A stretch of DNA of 18,373 bases from an uncultured Alphaproteobacteria bacterium (GTDB lineage: Bacteria > Pseudomonadota > Alphaproteobacteria > Paracaedibacterales > CAIULA01). Location: assembly GCA_903905285.1 (NCBI GenBank), contig CAIVFQ010000013.1, positions 1 to 18,373 on the forward strand. The letters run 5' to 3'. A program made the position numbers and the translations under genes. Below the pieces are notes generated by a model that saw only the letters and a program-made list of their open reading frames with translations, was not told the origin of the DNA and did not search any database. Positions 1 through 6,593 of the stretch are shown here, piece by piece (the stretch's first letter is position 1; every line of letters starts with the position of its first letter).

Positions 1-1
1 C

Positions 2-127
2 GCAAGATTCCGTCGAAGAACAGTAACGGTATCAAGGTCCCTTCAAATGGTCGATATCACAATCGCCATCTTCGCCGCCGTCCACGTCAATAAAACTCTA
101 AAACTTAATGATGCTATCTTTAGTTAA
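2..127 (+). pseudogene. C-terminal fragment of an IS1-type transposase
   Basis: Frame 2 is open from the window edge to a TAA at 125-127 and encodes about 41 residues. The stretch RFRRRTVTVSRSLQMVDITI resembles the C-terminus of IS1-family transposases (InsB type), where an Arg-rich strand is followed by an S-K/R-S-x-x-M-V/H helix. This is recognition from memory, not a search. Whether the complete gene lies to the left or only this tail survives cannot be seen. No terminal inverted repeat could be fixed between the stop and the next gene. The fragment marks the left border of the NB-ARC/TPR gene as mobile-element territory. Confidence 0.5.
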
Positions 128-143
128 AAGTCTCATATTTTTG

Positions 144-172
144 TTGTTTTCTTATCATGTGAGGAATAGAAT
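144..172 (+). promoter_or_regulatory. Candidate sigma-70 promoter of the NB-ARC/TPR gene
   Basis: TTGTTT at 144-149 and TAGAAT at 167-172 are separated by exactly 17 bases, placing the transcript start near 179. That would leave a leader of about 85 bases before the ATG at 266, with AGGAG near 251 as the ribosome-binding site. It is the best-spaced pair in the gap. AT-rich DNA gives such matches by chance, so confidence is modest. Confidence 0.35.
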
Positions 173-265
173 ATGCTAGGTTCTATAAGGGAGGATAAGT
201 GGTATTATTTTCCTTTTCAGAAATTTTAATAGCTGTGTAGATTTAACTTAGGAGAGCTGTCTAAA

Positions 266-3200
266 ATGACGGAACTCAAGTCAGCTCACCTTCCATACAT
301 ATTTTATTTGCATCATTTAAAAACAATAAACGGTGTAAAATTTACGCCAAGAGAAATCGGCGTAATTAGTTGTATCATCAGTGGACGGTCTTCAAAAAAA
401 ATTGCTGTCTTTCTCAATATGGCGCCTCGAACGGTTGATAGCCATGTAAGACATATTACACAAAGACTAGACCTTGCTTCTCGTGAACAACTGATCGATT
501 TTATTGAACATTCGGAAAAGTATCCCGAGATAAAAAAATACTATTCTCTTTTATCAGTTAATAAAACCTTCGAAAATATTTTAACCGAGATTTCTAAAGG
601 CCATAAAAAATACCTTTATTTTCAGTGTTTGAATGTAGAAGAAAAAGATCAATGGCTTCTCAAAAAAATTACTGAAAGTTTGGATATTGCTGGTGTGAAA
701 ATTCATTTTACGAAGGAAAAGAAAGAAGTTTATGAGAACAGCAACTGTAATATACTCGACCCTAATGCTGTCACTCTTTGCGTAATATCTGATATAAAAA
801 AACTCCAAAATGTGGAGCAAGTTGATATTTCAGCATCACCACGACAGTTTTTCTTATTCTTTGGGACCTTAAAAAATCCAGAGATTTCAGAGAAAAAACT
901 CGATATTATTTATTTTGATGAAGCTGATTACTATTCTTCTTTTTTTCAATTACTCAAAAAAATTCTACCTGATATGGAGATTGATTTCTTTTCTTTAAAA
1001 TTTGTAAAGGAAAAAGAAGAATCTCAATCTCCTTTTTCTATAAACAAAATTTCAGTTAACACACAGACAGAAAAACCTGATCCACGCCGGTTTTCTTTTC
1101 TTTATAAATTTTATTTTTTCAGCAAAAAAGTTGCGCCAATAAGCATAACAGCAATCGGCACCTTAGCTATCAGTTATCTCCTTTTTACATGGCATAAAAA
1201 AGATAATCTTGGCGGTCTAGAAAAGATCCAAGAGACTTTTACGGCTTATTCAAATTTTACTCTCCCAACAGATTCTATTCTCCTTCATCGTCCTGAGTTA
1301 CTAGCTTTGCTAAAAGAGAGGTTTAAAGGGCAAGAAGATATTCAGACCGTTGCTCTTATAGGGCTTGGAGGTACAGGAAAAACAACCATCGCACGTTTAT
1401 ATAGCCTCCAAGAAAAATTTACCGTTATAGGAGAGATTAATGCTGAAACAAAAGAAAGTATCCGAGAAGGATTCGAGAACCTTGCTCAAACTTTCGTAAA
1501 TAGTCAAGAAGATAAAGAAGAATTACAAAGGTTGAAAGAACTGAAAAATACGGAAAAAAGAGAGCACGAATTTATTAAATTTGTTAAACGAAAACTGGAA
1601 AGCCATCCTAACTGGTTCCTTATCTATGACAATGTTGAGGATTTTTCAATTATTAAGAAACATTTCCCTTGCGACCAGAAACATTGGGGAAAAGGAAAGA
1701 TTATCATTACAACAAGAAATACCCATATTCAAAGTTATTCTCACATTACTCATACGATTCAAATTGGTGAGCTTGATGATAACCAAAAGCTAACACTATT
1801 TACTAAGATTATGACTGATGACAGAAGGGGAGGGATTACGTTCTGCAAAGAAGAAACCAAAATATTTTTAAGCAGAATCCCCCCTTTTCCCTTGGATATT
1901 TCGCTTGCAGCATATTACATAAAAACTACAAACATTTCTTATTCTAGCTATTTAGAACGCTTAACAAATTCCGACTTAGAATTTTCAGCCATTCAACGAA
2001 ATATGCTAAAGGATGTTGGAGATTATTTAAAAACGCGCTACCACATTATTCATTTAATTGTCAAAGAACTCCTCGACCTTCATAAGGATTTCGGAGATCT
2101 TTTGGTCCTTCTAAGCCTTATTGATTCTCAGCATATCCCTAAAGAACTATTGGATCACTACAAGACACCTCCTGCGGTCGACAATCTTATATACAATTTA
2201 AAAAAATACTCTCTTATTACGAATGAGCCAGCCCATTCTCCTTCTTCAGTCTCTACTTATTCCATCCATCGAAGTGTTCAAGAGACAATGCTGCTTTGCC
2301 TTACAAGGCTCCTGCAATTAGGCAAAAACCATCCTATCATTACAATTATCGCACGGAGTTTAGAAAAATATTCAGCCGCTCTCGTCGACAAAGAAGACCT
2401 CTTAAAAATGAGAATACTGCAAAGCCACTACGTACAGCTTCTATCCCATAAAGATTTGCTCACCGACTCCCTACAAGACTTTATAAAAGGAGAATTAGGT
2501 TATGTTTACTATAATCTGGGTCATTACATCGAAGCACGCCAAATCCTCGAGAAACTTTCAGAACAATTAGCTGTACGAAAGCCTGAAGATAAGCCACGAA
2601 CTGCACAAATTCTATTCTACTTAGCAAATACTTACTGGGATTTAGGGGAATTCAAAAAATCTAAAAGTTGTTTGGAAGACAGCTTAAGTCTCTACAAAAA
2701 ATATACTCCTGAAAACAAATTGAGTATTGCACGAGCATTAGGATATCTGGGAATTATTTATAATGAATTAGAAGACTATGGTAAAGCTATAGAAATTCTG
2801 CAAGAGAGCCTTCTGGTCTATAAGCAATATTGCCCTGAGCATTGTGCAGGGATTGCTCAAACAGTTGTCCATTTAGGAATTGCGTATAGAAGCCTAGGAG
2901 ACTATAAGAAGGCTCGAGTCTCTCTTGAAGAGGCATTAGTTCTTTACCAAGAGAAAATGCCTGGAAATCATATATCTTTCGCGTGGGCCTTGACAAACTT
3001 AGGTAATGTCAGCCGAGATCTCGGAAAATATGAAAAGGCTCATGAATTATATAAAAGAAGTCTGGCTATTTATCAAGAATATCTTCCCGAACAGCTTGTC
3101 GAAATAGGGCGAATTTTTGCTCGTTTAGGAAATGTGAATAGGGATTTGGGCAACCTTGAGAAAGCCAAAGAATTTTTTGAAAAAAGTCTTTCTTTGTATA

Positions 3201-3814
3201 AATTAAGAATTCCTGAGGATCATGTCGCTTTTGCTTGGGCATTGGCTCATTTAGGAAATGTTTATAGAGATTTGGGAGATTACCTAAAAGCTAAAGAATG
3301 TCTTGAAAAGAGTCTTTTAATTTATAAAAAGAACTTGCCCGAGCATTGCATAGAACTTTCTCGAGCCAAAACGTATTTAGGGGCCGTTTATAAAGAATTA
3401 GGATATTACGAAGAAGCAAAAGAACTTTTCCACCCTATTCTTCTGCTTTATCAAAATTTTTACGGAGAAAAGCATATTGAAACAGCGCGTCTGTTACATA
3501 CCTTAGGACAACTATATTTGTCAGAAGAGCATCTAGAAACAGCTGGAAAATACCTCTATAAAGCTTTAGACGTATTGAAAGCAAATGATCATACAGACAG
3601 TTATAAGGTCCTAGAAGATCTAGCACAACTCTTTCTCAAAAAATCAAAAACTTATGGAGATACAGAAAATACGAAAACATTGCAAGAGCTTGAAGTTCAA
3701 GCTAATACTTTACTAACAGAAGCTCTCCATATAGCTAAAGCAGGACTTTCAGAAAATTCGCCCCATATTACTCGCCTAAAACTTAAAATTGAGAATTTAC
3801 GCGTTTATTCATGA
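266..3814 (+). CDS. LuxR-type HTH / NB-ARC ATPase / TPR protein (STAND family)
   Basis: The 1182-residue product looks like a STAND signalling ATPase. Domains in order: a LuxR/GerE helix-turn-helix at about 26-68 (FTPREIG, then RTVDSHVRHITQRL); an alpha/beta region at about 95-265 that I cannot assign; a hydrophobic segment at about 289-309; and NB-ARC with Walker A GLGGTGKTT at 366-374, Walker B-like WFLIYDN at 450-456, IIITTRN at 479-485 and a PFPLDISLA motif from 540 in place of the GLPLA box. About nine 42-residue TPRs follow at about 742-1103, with LG-x-x-Y-x-x-LG-x-Y-x-x-A signatures. The ATG is supported by AGGAG about 11 bases upstream. By family analogy TPRs bind a ligand or partner, ATP exchange switches the state and the HTH binds DNA. 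In MalT-like regulators the HTH is C-terminal, so here the order is reversed. The gene stands alone, flanked by mobile-element relics. The target is unknown. Confidence 0.85.
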   Translation: MTELKSAHLPYIFYLHHLKTINGVKFTPREIGVISCIISGRSSKKIAVFLNMAPRTVDSHVRHITQRLDLASREQLIDFIEHSEKYPEIKKYYSLLSVNKTFENILTEISKGHKKYLYFQCLNVEEKDQWLLKKITESLDIAGVKIHFTKEKKEVYENSNCNILDPNAVTLCVISDIKKLQNVEQVDISASPRQFFLFFGTLKNPEISEKKLDIIYFDEADYYSSFFQLLKKILPDMEIDFFSLKFVKEKEESQSPFSINKISVNTQTEKPDPRRFSFLYKFYFFSKKVAPISITAIGTLAISYLLFTWHKKDNLGGLEKIQETFTAYSNFTLPTDSILLHRPELLALLKERFKGQEDIQTVALIGLGGTGKTTIARLYSLQEKFTVIGEINAETKESIREGFENLAQTFVNSQEDKEELQRLKELKNTEKREHEFIKFVKRKLESHPNWFLIYDNVEDFSIIKKHFPCDQKHWGKGKIIITTRNTHIQSYSHITHTIQIGELDDNQKLTLFTKIMTDDRRGGITFCKEETKIFLSRIPPFPLDISLAAYYIKTTNISYSSYLERLTNSDLEFSAIQRNMLKDVGDYLKTRYHIIHLIVKELLDLHKDFGDLLVLLSLIDSQHIPKELLDHYKTPPAVDNLIYNLKKYSLITNEPAHSPSSVSTYSIHRSVQETMLLCLTRLLQLGKNHPIITIIARSLEKYSAALVDKEDLLKMRILQSHYVQLLSHKDLLTDSLQDFIKGELGYVYYNLGHYIEARQILEKLSEQLAVRKPEDKPRTAQILFYLANTYWDLGEFKKSKSCLEDSLSLYKKYTPENKLSIARALGYLGIIYNELEDYGKAIEILQESLLVYKQYCPEHCAGIAQTVVHLGIAYRSLGDYKKARVSLEEALVLYQEKMPGNHISFAWALTNLGNVSRDLGKYEKAHELYKRSLAIYQEYLPEQLVEIGRIFARLGNVNRDLGNLEKAKEFFEKSLSLYKLRIPEDHVAFAWALAHLGNVYRDLGDYLKAKECLEKSLLIYKKNLPEHCIELSRAKTYLGAVYKELGYYEEAKELFHPILLLYQNFYGEKHIETARLLHTLGQLYLSEEHLETAGKYLYKALDVLKANDHTDSYKVLEDLAQLFLKKSKTYGDTENTKTLQELEVQANTLLTEALHIAKAGLSENSPHITRLKLKIENLRVYS
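2593..3580 (+). repeat. 126-base tandem TPR repeats inside the NB-ARC gene
   Basis: The C-terminal third of the NB-ARC/TPR gene is built of consecutive 126-base (42-codon) units. Units five to seven are the most alike, sharing an A-x-A-L-x-x-LGNV-x-RDLG core followed by EKAKE or LKAKE and E-K-SL. The flanking units are more diverged, and a last, incomplete helix pair lies near residues 1108-1150. The 42-residue period is the kinesin-light-chain-like TPR form rather than the 34-residue one. Array length could change by recombination between similar units. Confidence 0.75.
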
Positions 3815-4219
3815 ATATATCTTCATGGCATTATCATTAACCATGACGTAGGAATTTAAGTTTAACTTGCGTTGCATAAATGCCTCCATACCTTCAAAAG
3901 TCAGTAGCTTCAGGAGGCCATTTCCCTCTAACTCCTTAACAGTCGGCAGCATTAGCCAGAATGTTTGCGAGTAAAGGGAAAAATTCCCAAGGCATATATC
4001 ATTCAATTCTTGCAACCGTGGTTTTTAACAAAACAAGAGCTTCCTGATAGCTGATGTCCATTGCTTTTAGCCATAATAAAAATCGTGGTAAGCGTTCAGG
4101 GGTAGATGATGAGGATCATCTTTTGTTTATTGTTCTGTGCATGTAGGAAAAGAGTGGCTTTCACGGCGGAACCATGGATTTTGCTCAACAAAATATTTTT
4201 CAAAAAATGATTTTTTCAT
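3812..4219 (-). pseudogene. Decayed minus-strand gene of unknown family
   Basis: Read on the minus strand, an ATG at 4219 preceded by a G-rich SD-like run opens a frame starting MKKSFFEKYFVEQNPWFRRE that stops after 30 codons. A second frame then reads PERLPRFLLWLKAMDISYQE and on to a stop near 4014. A third frame, 4015-3809, is open for 68 codons (from ELNDICLGNF to the tail NDNAMKIYS) and overlaps the end of the NB-ARC/TPR gene by a few bases. Three coding-looking stretches in successive frames are most simply one gene broken by two frameshifts. I do not recognise the family. An alternative is chance open frames in AT-rich DNA. Confidence 0.4.
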
Positions 4220-4315
4220 GAATTTCCCCCAATATTTGTTCTTTTTGGTTTGATAATAATGGCTGTTTTCCTACGTTGCAGACCGGTGAACGCTTACAAA
4301 TCGTGTTTTTATTAT
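4073..4315. repeat. Imperfect inverted repeat, arms 4073-4097 and 4288-4315
   Basis: The minus strand of 4073-4097 reads GAACGCTTAC, then CACGA, then TTTTTATTAT. The plus strand of 4288-4315 reads GAACGCTTAC, then AAATCGTG, then TTTTTATTAT. Two exact 10-base blocks are therefore shared in inverted orientation about 190 bases apart. The left arm lies within the decayed minus-strand gene, so the right arm may be a relic of a second, inverted copy. It could also be the end of a small non-autonomous element. Confidence 0.45.
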
Positions 4316-4439
4316 AAAAATCTAGCTTAATTTTATTTAATTTTTCCTATCATAACCTACCTTTGGGAGACACATTCCAAACTACTTAGGCCGGTCTGAA
4401 TTTTCATAAAAAGCTAAGGAAACAAGGGCGTTAGCATTG

Positions 4440-4651
4440 ACTCACAAAGAAAGACACTTTAAGAGGGTCCTCTGGAAGCAATACGACTTGGAAGCTGGCA
4501 AGCGGCCACTGGGGCTAACGATTTTATGATTGACCAATCTTTGGTACATAAAAGCACACAATCTACAGCTGTTTATGCTCGGCTAAACATTGATCCTGTC
4601 AGAGATTCCGTCGAGAAAGCTACACAAGCCATCTTGAACCATGCACTGTAG
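4440..4651 (+). pseudogene. C-terminal remnant of a tyrosine recombinase (phage-type integrase)
   Basis: The frame ending with TAG at 4649-4651 encodes LGSWQAATGANDF, then SLVHKSTQSTAVYARLNIDP, then VRDSVEKATQAIL. This is the C-terminal part of tyrosine recombinases: the catalytic H-x-x-R has decayed to a fragment just before LGSW, the second His box is LVHKSTQSTAVYARL, and the nucleophile Tyr is in AVYARL. Upstream, the stretch RHFKRVLWKQYD lies in another frame, so at least one frameshift or small deletion separates the pieces, and no N-terminal half is visible. It is dead as an enzyme. It shows that an integrative element once inserted here. No tRNA attachment site was found next to it. 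Confidence 0.75.
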
Positions 4652-4779
4652 TCCTCTCTTTTCAAAGAAAAATTATAAAATTCAGCCTACCATGGTGTAT
4701 TTTCAGTTTGTCGTTGACAGTGATAACTCTATCCGATTAATTTTTTCTGTTTTTTTTCTGCATTGGGCAGCGTAAGTCA
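4652..4779. other. Short gap, no feature supported
   Basis: This AT-rich stretch between the integrase remnant and the end of the DUF2628-like gene contains long T-runs. I see no convincing hairpin before a T-run in either direction, and no coding frame. Confidence 0.5.
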
Positions 4780-5388
4780 TTAAACATTTTCAAAGATAGG
4801 TTTCTGTAAGGTCTTTCTCACCTTTCTCCTATCAACTAGATAACGAATGACTATATTTAAAACAACAAATACATAAAATACTAAAGTCGCCATTAATTGC
4901 CCAACAACAACGAAGGCCAAAGAAAATACGTACATTACAACAAATAGAAATATAGACAGCCTATCAATATTTTTGAGGTTGGCTCTGTGATATTGGTGTG
5001 AGATTCTGCGTTTGAGCGATCTAAAATATAAAAAATTCCCTATGTAGCCCTGGACAACAATAATAGACAAACCAGTAATAACGCTGGCGGCAATTGTAAA
5101 AAGGAAGAAGGCTTTTTTGTTGTCGTTTGCAAAAAGAAAAGCCAAATACAATATTAAAAAAGTGATTGAACCAGCTAAAATGCTACCCATGGCCGTCATC
5201 ACAAATGCACCACCATAAGCCTTCCGATAAACCAGCCACATAGGACCGAATAGAGCGGCATTCCAGTTCCAAATGAATCTTCTGCCATCAACCATCCTTT
5301 CAAATGTCTCCATATAATATTTATCTGCTTTTGTCTTTTCAATGCTTGAGAGTTTTGTTAGATTTCCGATGTTTAATTCTCTGCTCAT
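4780..5388 (-). CDS. DUF2628-like multi-pass membrane protein
   Basis: The product has 202 residues. After a polar N-terminus it carries FIWNWNAALFGPMWLVYRKA at residues 38-57, which matches the W-N-x-x-A-x-x-F-G-P-x-W-x-x-Y-R-K signature I associate with DUF2628 inner-membrane proteins. Hydrophobic segments follow at about 60-86, 93-118, 144-163 and 165-187, separated by basic loops (SLKRR, DRRKVRK). The ATG at 5388 has AAGGA nine bases upstream in the message. TATAAT at 5412-5407 on the minus strand could serve as a -10 box, but no good -35 box accompanies it. The gene follows the lipoprotein gene on the same strand after about 115 bases, so it could be the last gene of the toxin transcript or have its own promoter. 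The biochemical role of the family is not known to me. Confidence 0.75.
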   Translation of the reverse strand: MSRELNIGNLTKLSSIEKTKADKYYMETFERMVDGRRFIWNWNAALFGPMWLVYRKAYGGAFVMTAMGSILAGSITFLILYLAFLFANDNKKAFFLFTIAASVITGLSIIVVQGYIGNFLYFRSLKRRISHQYHRANLKNIDRLSIFLFVVMYVFSLAFVVVGQLMATLVFYVFVVLNIVIRYLVDRRKVRKTLQKPIFENV

Positions 5389-5503
5389 AAAATATATTCC
5401 TTATAAATTATATTAGGTGGTCACTACACGATTGTAGGAGGTCCATAGGATTTTGTATCTACTCCGAAGGACTCAAATAATCAGCCCGGTATCTCTGAAA
5501 TGT

Positions 5504-5968
5504 CTACTTCTTAATAATTTCTGGCTTGAACGTTGCCATAGTATATTGCACGATCTGCTCCACGGCTGTTTCAATAGCATTTGAGAATCCTCCCCCAAAC
5601 ATACCGCTGCCAATTTTGCCTTCCGTATGGATTTTTCCAATCACGTTATTGTTTTTATCCAAGTAAATTACTTCTGTCGTAAGAGTTCCTTCTCCTGAAT
5701 TGCCCAGGCCTCCTAAGAACCAACGCTTAAATAGATTCCCCTCGTTCAGCTGAATAAAACGATAATTTAGTGTTGTCTCTGGTCCTTCTTTGACACCTTC
5801 TTCCTTGTATAGCTTTTCTCTCAACAATTCCTCAAAGCTTGTTTTTATTTCTTCTGGGACTTCGGTTGTAGGTTGTGTAGAACAAATACGAACACCACCC
5901 GATTGATGAGGATTTTTGACGGGGTCTAAGACAAGTGTTCTTCCAGAACCACATGCCTGCAGCATCAA
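5504..5968 (-). CDS. DUF4410-like lipoprotein with a missing start codon
   Basis: The frame contains LMLQAC followed by GSGRT, a lipobox (L-Q-A-C) with a lipidated Cys. Later motifs RWFLGGLGNSGEG, YLDKNNNVIG and GMFGGGFSNAIETAVEQIVQ resemble DUF4410-type lipoproteins, with a beta-strand core and a Gly-rich C-terminal helix. The signal peptide is encoded upstream of this TTG: codons from 6010 read RKKLHNVLIISTAALMLQAC, a textbook lipoprotein signal. An in-frame TAA (6011-6013) immediately precedes the Arg codon, and there is no ATG, GTG or TTG before 5968. A start at 5968 would leave no signal peptide. Either the start has been lost and the gene is a recent pseudogene, an unusual start is used, or there is a base error. 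It lies about 70-115 bases after the immunity gene on the same strand. Confidence 0.65.
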   Translation of the reverse strand: MMLQACGSGRTLVLDPVKNPHQSGGVRICSTQPTTEVPEEIKTSFEELLREKLYKEEGVKEGPETTLNYRFIQLNEGNLFKRWFLGGLGNSGEGTLTTEVIYLDKNNNVIGKIHTEGKIGSGMFGGGFSNAIETAVEQIVQYTMATFKPEIIKK

Positions 5969-6083
5969 CGCTGCAGTTGATATAATTAAGACATTATGGA
6001 GTTTCTTTCTTTAAAAAGGTGATGTTTTCTGAACTCTATAGGGTTTAGGCTATATATGACAAGAGAGACAGATTCTCTCCGGC

Positions 6084-6593
6084 CTATGCACTTGTTATCT
6101 CTGCTTGATTAATTTCTCCGTAGTTGGTTATAACGGCCATGTTAGGTCGTTTGTAAGTTTTGCATTCCTCTATAGTATTGGGAATGTTGCCATATTTGAT
6201 TCGCTCTTCAAGAAAAGGTTCTATAGGCAGTTTGTATTTCTGAGCAACTTGGATCAAAGCCTCTAAAGCTGCAATCAAAAAAATATCGTGTAGTAATTCT
6301 AAGTCGTTTTGATCTGCCCACTTTAAAATTTCCATATCTAATTCAAGGGCAACAGGTAGATCCCCGTGGGTTTTATTTATACGCTGAAACTCAAGTTTAA
6401 GGTCATTTTTGATTCCATATCGATAAGATAAGCCGACCCACAAAAAGGGTGCTCCTTGGAAGTAGTTATGTGCTTTCAAAAAAACTTCGAGGTGCGTTTT
6501 TATATTAATTCGAATCTTGCCATCGTTTTTGACACGTCCCTTCACTAAATCAGTGGCCCCACAACTTATTCTTCTATCAAATGGATCATGCAT
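6084..6593 (-). CDS. Predicted immunity protein for the haemagglutinin-type toxin
   Basis: The product has 169 residues, is soluble and has no signal peptide or membrane segment, as expected for a cytoplasmic protein that neutralises a nuclease tip. Its ATG at 6593-6591 shares one base with the toxin stop (TAATG), and AAAGGA lies eight bases upstream inside the toxin's last codons, so translation is coupled. Recognisable stretches are APFLWVGLSYRYG at about 49-61, QRINKTHGDLPVALELDMEI at about 71-90 and DIFLIAALEALIQVAQKYKL at about 102-121. From memory these look like the Imm39 class of polymorphic-toxin immunity proteins, but I could not verify this. Function is inferred mainly from position: toxin and immunity genes are adjacent and co-evolve. 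Base composition is AT-rich like the toxin tip. Confidence 0.75.
   Translation of the reverse strand: MHDPFDRRISCGATDLVKGRVKNDGKIRINIKTHLEVFLKAHNYFQGAPFLWVGLSYRYGIKNDLKLEFQRINKTHGDLPVALELDMEILKWADQNDLELLHDIFLIAALEALIQVAQKYKLPIEPFLEERIKYGNIPNTIEECKTYKRPNMAVITNYGEINQAEITSA

Noticed and set aside
4652..4779. tRNA or attachment site next to the integrase remnant
   Set aside because: No T-loop (GGTTCRAATCC-like) sequence or cloverleaf arms were found on either strand.
6061..6083. Terminator hairpin GAGAGA-N5-TCTCTC after the immunity gene
   Set aside because: The stem is only six bases of A/G-rich pairs and has no following T-run in the direction of transcription.
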